Origin: Bacteroidales bacterium
GTDB taxonomy: Bacteria; Bacteroidota; Bacteroidia; Bacteroidales; P3
Length of the DNA: 64,000 nucleotides
Direction: 5' to 3'
NCBI GenBank assembly: GCA_017545365.1
Contig: JAFWOP010000037.1
Span: 1 to 64,000 of the forward strand
The position numbers were made by a program, and so were the translations under genes. Under the pieces are notes generated by a model. It did no database searches and was not told where the DNA came from. It was given only the letters and a program-made list of their open reading frames with translations. Below are positions 45,426-53,568 of this stretch, in pieces; the first letter of the stretch is position 1, and every line of letters begins with the position of its first letter.

Positions 45426-45571
45426 TCAGGCACCGGCCTCGGCCCTACCACCACCAAACAACCCGATTAAGGAGCGGGCGGCGGGAGGAGACAATGGCGT
45501 ATGGCAGTATTAGCAGGTATTCCCAGCCTTGTTTTTTTTCCAAAAACCATGTGTATGTCAAAAAAAAGGTG

Positions 45572-45579
45572 TATTTTTG
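45572..45579 (+). promoter_or_regulatory. -7 promoter element of the YjbH-like pair
   Basis: TATTTTTG 25 nt before the ATG at 45604. It lies inside the longer reading frame that begins at 45529, which argues for the later start. Confidence 0.65.
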
Positions 45580-45603
45580 CAGTCGAAAATAAACACGTTT
45601 GAT

Positions 45604-46596
45604 ATGCAAAACAGAGTAACACATTTCAAGGCTGCGCCCCTGCTGGCCCTGGTATTGGGGATAGTGATCCTATGCCCGCCAAACCGGGCTACTGCGCAGA
45701 ACCGGGATATGAGTTTCGACCTCTTCTCCGGTATTCAGTTTAATTTTCGCGACATCAATTTCCTCCGACAATATGACGTCTACCTCTGCCTGACGCCGGG
45801 ATTCAAATGGCACTTCGGCGACCACTGGCAGGTGGCAGGAATGATGTACGTGGACGTCGTCAACACCTACGACAACGCCTACGGATACCTCGGCAACGGG
45901 CTGTACCGCTATTATAACTATGCGGGCCACTCAATCGTACAGTTCGGCATGCTGGACGTGAGCAAGGAATTCAAACTGGGAGGCCTGTACTGCAAGGCCA
46001 GTGCGGGGTTCTTCTCCGAGTCGCGCTATGGGGTAGACCTGAAACTGTTCTTCCCCGTGGCCCGGTGGTTTGCCTTTGAAGCACAGGCTGGACTGACTGG
46101 GTTGTTCTCCACCGGCGGCAACAGCTGGGGTTTCAGTCCCATGGGTCGCTTTGCCGGCACCATAGGCGGCGACATTTACCTCTCAGGCAGCAACACACAG
46201 CTGAGGGGGGTGATTGGAAAGTATCTGTACACAGACTGGGGCTTCGAGGTGGAAGCCATGCGGCATTTCCGCCACTCGTCAGTGTCACTGTACGCCAACT
46301 GGAACAACCTAAGCACTCAGACTAAGCCAAACGGCAGCATCGTGCGCGAACCCTTCGACGGCGGATTCCGCGTGGTGGTGATGCTTCCCCCATACCACCG
46401 TAAGGGGCGCATGGTGAACATACGGCCTGCCTCGAACTACTACCTGCCGTACAGCATCATGAGCCACGAGTGGACCAACCGCATGTACAAGACCGACCCG
46501 GAAGAAAACCTGCGCGACGGGTGGTTCAGCCGCGACCTGCTTGACTGGGGCAGCCACACCATGGAGCCAGACTTTGTTGTAACACCTAATGAATAG
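45604..46596 (+). CDS. Outer-membrane barrel protein encoded with a YjbH-like protein
   Basis: 330 residues from the ATG at 45604. A signal peptide (LLALVLGIVILCPPNRATAQ) is followed by regularly alternating beta strands with Tyr/Phe/Gly-rich turns (FNFRDINFLRQYDVYLCLTP, YGVDLKLFFPVARWFAFEAQ) and an HRKGRMVNIRP segment near the C-terminus. No named family is certain. It is followed after 10 nt by a gene for a YjbH-type barrel, and in Proteobacteria YjbH itself contains two barrel halves, so this may be the partner half. Probably exopolymer-related; that is inference. Confidence 0.7.
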   Translation: MQNRVTHFKAAPLLALVLGIVILCPPNRATAQNRDMSFDLFSGIQFNFRDINFLRQYDVYLCLTPGFKWHFGDHWQVAGMMYVDVVNTYDNAYGYLGNGLYRYYNYAGHSIVQFGMLDVSKEFKLGGLYCKASAGFFSESRYGVDLKLFFPVARWFAFEAQAGLTGLFSTGGNSWGFSPMGRFAGTIGGDIYLSGSNTQLRGVIGKYLYTDWGFEVEAMRHFRHSSVSLYANWNNLSTQTKPNGSIVREPFDGGFRVVVMLPPYHRKGRMVNIRPASNYYLPYSIMSHEWTNRMYKTDPEENLRDGWFSRDLLDWGSHTMEPDFVVTPNE

Positions 46597-46606
46597 AGGA
46601 TAAAAA

Positions 46607-47377
46607 ATGAAACATATTTATATTACCGCACTTTTTCTCCTAGCGGCGCTGCTGCCTCTAGGAGGCCGCGCACAGCAGTATACTGGCATTTCGGGACTGA
46701 TTCATGTTCCGTCGGCAGACATGCACCATGAGGGCGATGCCCGCATAGGCATACATTATCTTAATAAAGAGATGCTGCCCGATACGGGTTTCCTCACCAA
46801 TGGCGAGAAATACAACACCTACGATTACTACCTCAGCATCACGCCATACAGCTGGATGGAACTGAGCTACATGTGCACCAAACGTATGGACATGGTGAAC
46901 GGCCAGCCACAATACAGGCGCAAGGACCGCAATTTCTCCATAAAAATCCGCCCTTTGCGTGAAGGGAAATACTGGCCTGCAGTGGCCATAGGCTGCAACG
47001 ATATAGGCACAAGCATCGCCTCGTCGGTAACGAGCACCAACACCAATGTGCAGCTTTATTTTCAGAACTACTATGTGGCGGCCACCAAGCATCTGCTGTT
47101 CGCCGACAACGAGCTGGGGCTTACCCTCGCCTTCCGTCATTTCACACGCGACTACAACAAGAAGTGGAATGGTCTGGTTGGCGGCATAACCTTCCGGCCA
47201 TCGTTCTTTCCCCAGGCCAGGGCCATTGCCGAATGGACTGGGAACGAGTTCCAAGTGGGCATCGACGCACTGCTGTTCAGGCATTTGCTCATACAGGCCA
47301 GTTTGAAAGACTTCAAATACCCCAATGTGGGACTGTGCTTCCAGATGAACCTTCTGGGGCACCGCTACAAATACTGA
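46607..47377 (+). CDS. YjbH-domain outer-membrane protein
   Basis: 256 residues with a signal peptide (LFLLAALLPLGGRAQ) and the YjbH-family N-terminal signature: YTGISGLIHVPSADMHHEGD, then RIGIHYLNKEMLP, a YYLSITPYSWMELSYMC strand pair, and IRPLREGKYWPAVAIG. YjbH proteins are outer-membrane barrels linked to exopolysaccharide export. No polysaccharide genes flank it here. Co-transcribed with the preceding barrel gene. Confidence 0.8.
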   Translation: MKHIYITALFLLAALLPLGGRAQQYTGISGLIHVPSADMHHEGDARIGIHYLNKEMLPDTGFLTNGEKYNTYDYYLSITPYSWMELSYMCTKRMDMVNGQPQYRRKDRNFSIKIRPLREGKYWPAVAIGCNDIGTSIASSVTSTNTNVQLYFQNYYVAATKHLLFADNELGLTLAFRHFTRDYNKKWNGLVGGITFRPSFFPQARAIAEWTGNEFQVGIDALLFRHLLIQASLKDFKYPNVGLCFQMNLLGHRYKY

Positions 47378-47469
47378 GAACGGCAGAATCAGACGATTAA
47401 AGAACATGCCGTTTCATAACTCTGTTAATAAAAAAACGCAGAAAAATTTGGTATGTAAAAAAAAATGTG

Positions 47470-47477
47470 TACTTTTG
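47470..47477 (+). promoter_or_regulatory. -7 promoter element of the Cys/His-rich lipoprotein gene
   Basis: TACTTTTG fits TAnnTTTG and is preceded by an A-run. It would give a leader of about 105 nt before the ATG at 47589. Confidence 0.6.
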
Positions 47478-47588
47478 CATAATGAAAATGATATGCGGCA
47501 AAACGTGTAATCCACGTGCAAATATCATAACAATAGCATATTAGAAGATAATTAATTGGAACAATAAACACAAAAACAACTTTTACAA

Positions 47589-48029
47589 ATGAAAAAGAAA
47601 ACGTTTTTCTTGTCAAGTTTGGTGGCTGTTGGCTTATTCGTCGCTGCTTTGAGCTTTACTTCTTGCAATAAAGAGGATGTCGACTACAACAGCGTGACCG
47701 AACCCGCCTTCGTCTTGTCACCTGATGACACCGACGCTCCCAAGGACAACCAGTATCCTTGCCCCTGGTGCGGCACTCTTATCCATGCTGGTGAATCCTG
47801 CATCCACACCTATGGACTCAATGGTGCAGACGGCATTTACTGCACCGATGTTCACTGCCCCTACTGCCCCGATAACCACACCAATCCGGCTCCGAACAAT
47901 CCCCAATTCACCAATAGGCCTGTTTCGCATCGTCATATCTTTGACCTTTGCGATTTTGGATTTGCCGGTCACTGGCATGAAGGTGGCAGCACTGGCGACT
48001 ACGACCATCACACCCACGCTTGGGATTAA
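47589..48029 (+). CDS. Cys/His-rich lipoprotein (candidate metal-binding)
   Basis: 146 residues. Lipobox Cys26 (ALSFTSC) indicates a lipoprotein. The mature part has a CPWC pair at 58-61, His66, Cys71, His73, Cys85, a HCPYC group at 89-93 and His97, then a His-rich tail (HRH at 114-116, Cys121, HWH at 128-130, HHTH at 140-143). The pattern suggests zinc or another transition metal, with a rubredoxin/zinc-ribbon-like pair of CxxC motifs. I do not recognise a family. It has its own promoter and a terminator downstream, so it is monocistronic. Confidence 0.68.
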   Translation: MKKKTFFLSSLVAVGLFVAALSFTSCNKEDVDYNSVTEPAFVLSPDDTDAPKDNQYPCPWCGTLIHAGESCIHTYGLNGADGIYCTDVHCPYCPDNHTNPAPNNPQFTNRPVSHRHIFDLCDFGFAGHWHEGGSTGDYDHHTHAWD

Positions 48030-48048
48030 TCGGTAAAGACATGTAACA

Positions 48049-48086
48049 GCCACCTCACCTCTCAAAAAGGCGTGAGGTGGCATTTT
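48049..48086 (+). terminator. Terminator of the Cys/His-rich lipoprotein gene
   Basis: A 10-bp perfect stem (GCCACCTCAC at 48049-48058, GTGAGGTGGC at 48072-48081) with a 13-nt loop and an ATTTTG tail. It lies 19 nt after the stop and before glyA. Confidence 0.8.
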
Positions 48087-48129
48087 GTACACGCACTTTT
48101 TCAAACAAGTATCATTTAAATATATATCT

Positions 48130-49410
48130 ATGGAAAGAGATACAGCTATTTTCGATCTCATTCAGAAAGAAAGAGAACGCCAGACCAAAGGCATCGAACT
48201 GATTGCCTCTGAGAACTTCGTAAGTGACCAGGTGATGGAAGCCATGGGCTCCGTCATGACCAACAAATATGCCGAGGGCTATCCCGGCAAACGCTATTAT
48301 GGCGGCTGTCAAGTGGTAGACCAGAGCGAGTCGATAGCCATTGAGCGTGCCAAACACCTCTACGGTGCCTGCTGGGCCAACGTGCAGCCCCATAGCGGCG
48401 CACAGGCCAATATGGCCGTGTTCCTGGCCTGCCTCAACGCCGGCGACACTTTCATGGGCATGGACCTCAACCACGGCGGCCACCTCAGCCATGGCAGCCC
48501 CGTCAACTTCTCCGGCATCAACTACAAGGTGGTCGGCTACCAGGTGAAGGAAGAGACCGGCATGGTCGACTACGACGACATGGAGAAGAAAGCCCTCGAA
48601 TACCATCCCAAGCTGATTATCGGCGGTGGCTCGGCCTACAGCCGCGACTGGGACTGGGCTCGTATGCGTGAGATAGCCGACAAGATTGGAGCCATCCTCA
48701 TGGGCGACATCAGCCACCCCAGCGGCCTCATCGCCAAGGGCTATCTGAATAACGCCGTGAAGTACTGCCACATCATCACCACCACCACCCACAAGACCCT
48801 CCGCGGACCCCGTGGCGGCATGATTCTGATGGGCGAGGATTTCGACAATCCTTGGGGCAAGACCACCCCGAAGGGTGAAGTCAAGAAGATGAGTGCCCTG
48901 CTCGACAGCGCCGTCTTCCCCGGCACCCAGGGCGGCCCTCTGGAGCATATCATCGCAGCCAAGGCCGTCGCCTTCGGCGAGGCTCTGACCGACAGCTACG
49001 ACAAGTATATCCAGCAGGTGATGCAGAACGCCAAGGTGATGTGCGAAGCCTTTATGGAAAAAGGTTACAAGGTCATCAGCGGCGGCACCGACAACCACTT
49101 GATGCTTATCGACCTCCGCACCAAGTTCCCCGAACTCACTGGTAAGGAAGCCGAGAACGCCCTTGTGGCCGCCGACATCACCGTCAACAAGAACATGGTT
49201 CCTTTCGACAGCCGCAGTGCCTTTAAGACCAGCGGTCTGCGCGTCGGAACGCCCGCCATCACCACCCGTGGCCTGAAAGAGGACGACATGCATGTCATTG
49301 TGGACATGATCGACCGAGTGCTCTGCAACCCGACCGACGAGGCCGTCCGCGCCGAAATCACCGGCCAGGTGAACGAAATGATGCAGAACCGCCCGCTCTT
49401 CGCTTGGTAG
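48130..49410 (+). CDS. glyA: Serine hydroxymethyltransferase
   Basis: PLP enzyme that converts serine and tetrahydrofolate to glycine and methylene-THF. 426 residues from the ATG at 48130 ([18 protein letters not shown]). The frame to 48085 begins inside the preceding terminator tail and is rejected. The family core [20 protein letters not shown], the YYGG loop, and the PLP-binding Lys in [15 protein letters not shown] are intact. It is followed by a clear terminator. Confidence 0.97.
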   Translation: MERDTAIFDLIQKERERQTKGIELIASENFVSDQVMEAMGSVMTNKYAEGYPGKRYYGGCQVVDQSESIAIERAKHLYGACWANVQPHSGAQANMAVFLACLNAGDTFMGMDLNHGGHLSHGSPVNFSGINYKVVGYQVKEETGMVDYDDMEKKALEYHPKLIIGGGSAYSRDWDWARMREIADKIGAILMGDISHPSGLIAKGYLNNAVKYCHIITTTTHKTLRGPRGGMILMGEDFDNPWGKTTPKGEVKKMSALLDSAVFPGTQGGPLEHIIAAKAVAFGEALTDSYDKYIQQVMQNAKVMCEAFMEKGYKVISGGTDNHLMLIDLRTKFPELTGKEAENALVAADITVNKNMVPFDSRSAFKTSGLRVGTPAITTRGLKEDDMHVIVDMIDRVLCNPTDEAVRAEITGQVNEMMQNRPLFAW

Positions 49411-49427
49411 TCTGCTTTAACCGCTCA

Positions 49428-49472
49428 AGTCCTCAAAGCATTGGTCTCCACCGATGTTTTGAGGACTTTTAT
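49428..49472 (+). terminator. Terminator of glyA
   Basis: A 14-bp stem with one G-T pair (49428-49441 with 49454-49467) and a 12-nt loop, followed by TTTATAAT. It starts 17 nt after the glyA stop. Confidence 0.8.
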
Positions 49473-49536
49473 AATACCCTAATCGTCGGTCAATAGGGTT
49501 GATGTTATCTTTACGGATCCATCCCTTCATTTTTTG

Positions 49537-49640
49537 GTAGGTTCTCCTAATTCGTTTTCATTGTCGTTATGTTTCTCCGTTTTGCTTTGCTCCACTATCG
49601 CAAATCCAACGGCTTTGCTCCACTACGAGACGCAGTTTTG
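49537..49640 (+). repeat. Dispersed structured repeat, family A copy 3 (5' part)
   Basis: Shares GGTTCTCCTAATTCG-like opening, TTTCTCCGTTTTGCTTTGC and CTACGAGACGC with the other copies. The hairpin at 49600-49618 (GCAAATCC/GGCTTTGC) keeps pairing except at one position, which is a wobble pair on the opposite strand. The 3' part of the element is absent, replaced by a T9SS gene remnant. Confidence 0.8.
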
Positions 49641-49668
49641 TTAGATTTGGAATAGCAGCAGCAACTAA

Positions 49669-49917
49669 TTCTGTATATACGAACACACAGGAGTCATACT
49701 GCTTCAGCCCAATCCTGCCCGCAACGAAATGACCATACACTCCGAAGCACCACTCCGACTGGTCGCAATCTTTGACACCCAAGGACACAAAGTGCTGGAA
49801 CAGAAAGCACACAGATACATAACCACCATAGGTATCCGTTCGCTTGCGAAAGGCCGCTACATCGTCCGCACGACCACCGACCACGGCATCAGCACCTCTA
49901 AACTGACCGTTGAATAA
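49669..49917 (+). pseudogene. Remnant of a T9SS cargo gene (orphan C-terminal sorting domain)
   Basis: An open frame from just after a TAA at 49666 encodes only a type A T9SS domain: ILLQPNPARNEMTIHS, VAIFDTQGHKVLE, SLAKGRYIVRTTT and a final SKLTVE. It closely resembles the sorting domain of the gene at 59973 (NPARNEVTIHS, VAVFDISGHKVLE, SSKLTIE). No signal peptide or passenger is left, and a family A repeat abuts it. An ATG at 49729 exists but would start mid-domain. Confidence 0.75.
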
Positions 49918-49956
49918 TAAGGGTTTGAAAGGTTGCTTCGCTTAAAAGTTTAGGCT

Positions 49957-50123
49957 CTAGTTTGATAAAAGACTGATTTTTTAACAGCATCGAAGATGCT
50001 GAATTTCGTTGACCCCACACAAGGAACGCAGTGTGGGGTCAACGAAAACCCTACTACTCAGCGTCCCGGAGGGACGCGACAATGGGAAAGATTGGAAAAA
50101 AATCAGTCATACTTTATACTAGA
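49957..50123 (-). repeat. MITE-like three-hairpin repeat, family B copy 3
   Basis: Best preserved copy. Terminal inverted repeats of 12 perfect bases (GACTGATTTTTT at 49971-49982 and its complement at 50097-50108) lie inside imperfect ~25-base ends that finish in CTAG on both sides. Internally there are three perfect hairpins: 49985-50101's inner arm CAGCATC/GATGCTG at 49985-50001, a 17-bp stem at 50004-50020 with 50031-50047, and GCGTCCC/GGGACGC at 50061-50077. It lies between the T9SS remnant and the coaE stop. Confidence 0.87.
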
Positions 50124-50131
50124 TCGAAAGT

Positions 50132-50746
50132 TTAAAAGGTTCGCATACCTTTAAGAAGGAGGTCGTGGATGTAGCGCACTTGCCGCTCACGGGGGTTGCC
50201 CTCATAGTTAAGCACCACGTAGTCGGCCCGCATCATCTTTTCTTCGGCTGAGAGCTGGTTTCGCATACGGGCCTGCAGTTGCTCTCGCGTAGCGTGGTCG
50301 CGCAGTTCCAGACGGCGCAGACGCTCTTCTTCTTCCAGATATACACATACCACACAGTCTACCATGCGGTCGAACCCATATTCGTAGACTATAGCACTTT
50401 CGAAGATGACGTATGGGCTGTCGGCATGTTGGAGGGCAAACTGCCGCAGGTCGTCCATCACACGAGGATGGATGAGGCTGTTGAGCTGCTGAAGGGCGTC
50501 CTTGTCGGAAAAGACTATTTGGGCAATGGCACGCTTGTCGACACTGCCGTCGGGGAGCATAACATGGTCGCCAAAAAGAGCTCGTATTTCAGTCCGAAAG
50601 GCGGGTTGGAGATAGTACCCGCCCGCCACTTCGTCGGCCACGAAACAAGGGATTCCGAGTTTCTGAAACTCGTGGAGTACAGTGGTCTTGCCACAGCCAA
50701 TGCCACCTGTAAGGGCGACAATGAGCGGCTTATTGGATGATGACAT
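50132..50746 (-). CDS. coaE: Dephospho-CoA kinase
   Basis: Last step of coenzyme A synthesis: phosphorylates the 3'-OH of dephospho-CoA. 204 residues with the P-loop GGIGCGKTT at the N-terminus, the FVADEVAG substrate region, and the VCVYLEEEERLRRL lid segment. The start overlaps the end of the ybbR-like gene by 17 nt, indicating coupled translation at the end of the leuS operon. Confidence 0.95.
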   Translation of the reverse strand: MSSSNKPLIVALTGGIGCGKTTVLHEFQKLGIPCFVADEVAGGYYLQPAFRTEIRALFGDHVMLPDGSVDKRAIAQIVFSDKDALQQLNSLIHPRVMDDLRQFALQHADSPYVIFESAIVYEYGFDRMVDCVVCVYLEEEERLRRLELRDHATREQLQARMRNQLSAEEKMMRADYVVLNYEGNPRERQVRYIHDLLLKGMRTF

Positions 50747-51647
50747 ATTGTATAGCGGAGGGTGATATTTGTTTCACACGGGTGTTACTGGGGAAGAGGG
50801 TGGCCATGACTGGCAGTTCTTTGTCCCCTTTGGCCGAGGAAAAGTCGACAGACACATGCACCTGGTCGGCACTGATTTCGTCATAATGTCCGAAAGGAAC
50901 CCAAAGGGTGACATCCACCCGCTCAGGATAGAGACGCACCTCGGACTGTATACCGGCGTTCTGAAAGCGGACAGGCACGGTGAGCGTTTTCTCCACGTAA
51001 CGATCCACCGGCAGGAAGAGACGGACGCTGTCCACCGAGGAATGCACATCGGGGTAGCCCTGCCATACCGGCTTCAACGCCAGCATACGGTAGCAGCTGT
51101 CACTAATTTGGGAGAAGCGAGCCTCATGTGTGTATACCGCCTGTATCTGTTCGAGATGTTTCTTCGCCCCATAGAGCCACACGGTGTCGGGCATTAACAC
51201 AGGGTTGCCCGAAAGACCGCACTGTTCGGCAAACTCGAAGTCGACATTGCGCAGCTGGGGTACAAATGGCCGCCGCTGGCGTTCTTCCAAGGTGATGCTC
51301 AACGCATCCATGCTGCTTTTGAAACCGTAGATGCTGTGGAATCCGAACTGCCGCTTGATGTCGCCGAAAAGCACGTCGTTCACCTTCACCACGGTGTCAC
51401 CACTGGTGACTATGGTAAACGGCTGCCTCTTTGCCGCACGGTAGCGTCCAATGGCTAGAAAGCAGTTGGAATTGATGGTGACGGGTAGCAGGGTGTCCTG
51501 ATGGGTGACCACATAGCGTGTGGTATCGTATCCCTGCCATTCGACACGTATCTCCAGAGGGTAGTCGCCATGTTCCGACATGGTCGCCACAAGCCACACA
51601 ATGGCTGTGATGACCAAGATAATCCAGAATGAACGGTGACGGAACAT
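50730..51647 (-). CDS. YbbR/CdaR-like protein
   Basis: 305 residues: an N-terminal membrane anchor (FWIILVITAIVWLVATMS), then YbbR-like extracytoplasmic beta domains (PDTVWLYGAKKHLEQIQAVY is the typical hairpin; VPVRFQNAG, VDVTLWVPFG). In Firmicutes CdaR regulates the diadenylate cyclase CdaA; in Bacteroidota the gene travels with yajC and coaE as here. No cyclase gene is in the window. Confidence 0.85.
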   Translation of the reverse strand: MFRHRSFWIILVITAIVWLVATMSEHGDYPLEIRVEWQGYDTTRYVVTHQDTLLPVTINSNCFLAIGRYRAAKRQPFTIVTSGDTVVKVNDVLFGDIKRQFGFHSIYGFKSSMDALSITLEERQRRPFVPQLRNVDFEFAEQCGLSGNPVLMPDTVWLYGAKKHLEQIQAVYTHEARFSQISDSCYRMLALKPVWQGYPDVHSSVDSVRLFLPVDRYVEKTLTVPVRFQNAGIQSEVRLYPERVDVTLWVPFGHYDEISADQVHVSVDFSSAKGDKELPVMATLFPSNTRVKQISPSAIQYVIIQ

Positions 51648-51670
51648 GGTGTTTTTTTGGGGGGGGAGGA

Positions 51671-51740
51671 GAGGTTAGAGGTCAGAGGTCAGAGGTTTCC
51701 AGTGTGCGGCAGTCTCGCTCAACTCTAATCTCTAACCTTT
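51671..51740. repeat. Inverted GGTTAGAG/CTCTAACC module (copy 3)
   Basis: GGTTAGAG at 51673-51680 and CTCTAACC at 51730-51737 can pair. Between them is GTGTGCGGCAGTCTCGCTCA, related to the cores at 14370 and 20835. It lies between the yajC stop and the ybbR-like start. Confidence 0.6.
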
Positions 51741-51746
51741 TTTCTA

Positions 51747-52076
51747 TTATTTCTTTTCTTCGGTCTGCTGGGGGAGAGGCTGCACCATGGATTTCTCCAC
51801 TGTCACCACCACGCCGTTTGCTATTTCCACATCGACAGTATGCTCTGCCACTTCATGCACTTTGCCATAGATGCCGCCGCTGAAGCTCACGCGGTCGCCT
51901 TTTTTCAGACCTGCGCGGAATTCACGTTCCTTCTTGGCCTGTTTCTGCTGGGGCCGTATCATCAGGAGCCACATGACGACAATGATTAGGATAAGCCAGA
52001 TGAGCATGTTGCCGCCACCACCTTGGGGAGCGGCAGCTCCTGAAGCCTGTAAAATGATGAATAGGGGGTTGTTCAT
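51747..52076 (-). CDS. yajC: Preprotein translocase subunit YajC
   Basis: 109-residue accessory subunit of the Sec translocon with one transmembrane helix (MLIWLILIIVVMWLLMI) followed by RPQQKQAKKEREFRAGLKKG and a small beta domain (GDRVSFSGGIYGKVHEV). The Ala/Gly-rich periplasmic N-terminus is typical. Operon position fits. Confidence 0.94.
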   Translation of the reverse strand: MNNPLFIILQASGAAAPQGGGGNMLIWLILIIVVMWLLMIRPQQKQAKKEREFRAGLKKGDRVSFSGGIYGKVHEVAEHTVDVEIANGVVVTVEKSMVQPLPQQTEEKK

Positions 52077-52098
52077 GATAGTATGTGTTATTGATTAA

Positions 52099-52545
52099 TT
52101 AATATGCTACTTGGGAGACAATCTTCAGCACCACTTTCGAGGGTTGGGCGTTGGAACTGACGGTGACCTCCTGATACTGTTGTCCTATCTTACCTTGAGA
52201 ATTGAAAGTTACGGTGATGTAGCCTTCTCCGCCAGGGGCAATGCGGCCACGGGGGTAGTCGGCAACCGTGCAGCCGCACGAAGCCGAGCAGCCGCTGATG
52301 ACCAGGTCGCTGCTCCCTTGGTTTCGGAAATGGAAGCTGTACGAGATACTCTCGCCTTGGCTGATGCGTCCGAAGTCGTGCATCTCGCTATCGAAAACCA
52401 TCTTAGGCATCGGCTGAGACTCATCGTACCCCTTGGCGCTGTTGGGATTCTGTATCAGGTCCACATCAATGTCACTGTTAGCAGCGCCCTGATTACACGA
52501 GACTAGCGCTGCAAACAGAAGACAGATGAATATCGAACGTTTCAT
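52099..52545 (-). CDS. DUF1573 lipoprotein
   Basis: About 148 residues with lipobox Cys (CLLFAALVSC) and one DUF1573 immunoglobulin-like domain: FDSEMHDFGRISQGESISYS, FHFRNQGSSDLVISGCSASC, GCTVADYPRG, IAPGGEGYITVTFN. The Cys cluster SGCSASCGC is the family hallmark. ATGs at 52551 and 52545 are both possible; I chose the second, which directly precedes KRSIF. Function unknown. Confidence 0.9.
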   Translation of the reverse strand: MKRSIFICLLFAALVSCNQGAANSDIDVDLIQNPNSAKGYDESQPMPKMVFDSEMHDFGRISQGESISYSFHFRNQGSSDLVISGCSASCGCTVADYPRGRIAPGGEGYITVTFNSQGKIGQQYQEVTVSSNAQPSKVVLKIVSQVAY

Positions 52546-52563
52546 AATCATGAAGAAGTGTCT

Positions 52564-53568
52564 TTATTGTTCCAGTTTCGGTTCGTCATTAACGTCATCC
52601 TCAAGCAACGAGGGGTCTATCAGACCACGACCGCTCTTGTTGATACGTCCGGCAGAGCGCAGTTCGATGATAAAACGGTCCAGTATACCGTTGATGAAGA
52701 GCTTGCTGCGCTCGGTGCTGAACTCTTTGGAGAGCTCGATATATTCATCCACCGTCACCCGCTCGGGAATGCTGGGAAACTCGGTCAGCTCCGCCACGGC
52801 CATATTCAGCAGCAGCACGTCCATGCTGGCAATACGGTCGTAATCCCAGCCTTTCAAGTTCTTACGAATCATGGGCTCCACCTCGTTGCCATGACGCATG
52901 GTGGTCATGAGAAGCTTGCGGGCAAACTCGAACGCGTCCACATCCTTCTCCACCTGGTCGTCGTGCATCAGCGGTATGGGTGTCCCTTCGTCCAGCGACT
53001 GGTCGAGAGACCTTAGCATCATGAAGTTGTACTGGGCTATCTGGTCGAAGTCGTCCTCCCACAACAGGCTCTGCTGGCATACGAGGTCGCGCAGCACATC
53101 GTTGTTCATAATAAACTTGAAGAGCCTCAGTGCAAACTCCTTGTCGTTGTCGAAAGTTTTCTCTGAGGCCAGATAGCTCTTATACTCAGTCATCTTGGAA
53201 AGCGTGACATAAGCCTGACGAAACAGCTCGTCGTAATCGACCCCGCCCCAGTTCACATGGCTTTCCTCCATGTGGCGGCGCAGGTCGTAGTTGTCGGCCA
53301 GCCGTGCCACAAACAAGTTCTCTGCCAGTCTGCGGTTGGGGTTGCGCTCCTCCTCGGTGGGGAGGAACTTGTGTTGTGCCTCCTCCATCATGATGCCTGC
53401 CACCTCCACCAGATGCACAAGCGAAGCGAGCTGCAAAGTGCCTAAGTCGTTCAGACGGAAGATGTGGTGTTTGAAATTTTTCTCGGCGACCACGACATCC
53501 ACGGGGTCTACCTGTGCGGCATACAATGCCTGCAGTACCTTAGAGCGTAGGAAATGACGACTTAACAT
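52564..53568 (-). CDS. nusB: Transcription antitermination factor NusB (extended Bacteroidota form)
   Basis: 334 residues; the C-terminal ~140 carry the NusB helical domain (MDVLLLNMAVAELTEFPSIP, RVTVDEYIELSKEFSTERSK, FINGILDRF). It binds boxA RNA with NusE in rRNA antitermination. The N-terminal half (LSRHFLRSKVLQALYAAQVD) is the extension usual in this phylum. The start overlaps the leuS stop as TAATG, so translation is coupled. Confidence 0.94.
   Translation of the reverse strand: MLSRHFLRSKVLQALYAAQVDPVDVVVAEKNFKHHIFRLNDLGTLQLASLVHLVEVAGIMMEEAQHKFLPTEEERNPNRRLAENLFVARLADNYDLRRHMEESHVNWGGVDYDELFRQAYVTLSKMTEYKSYLASEKTFDNDKEFALRLFKFIMNNDVLRDLVCQQSLLWEDDFDQIAQYNFMMLRSLDQSLDEGTPIPLMHDDQVEKDVDAFEFARKLLMTTMRHGNEVEPMIRKNLKGWDYDRIASMDVLLLNMAVAELTEFPSIPERVTVDEYIELSKEFSTERSKLFINGILDRFIIELRSAGRINKSGRGLIDPSLLEDDVNDEPKLEQ

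Noticed and set aside
44976..45513. Several short open frames between the WG operon and the YjbH-like pair
   Set aside because: They lie in hairpin-rich repeats, overlap each other on both strands and have no plausible start context.
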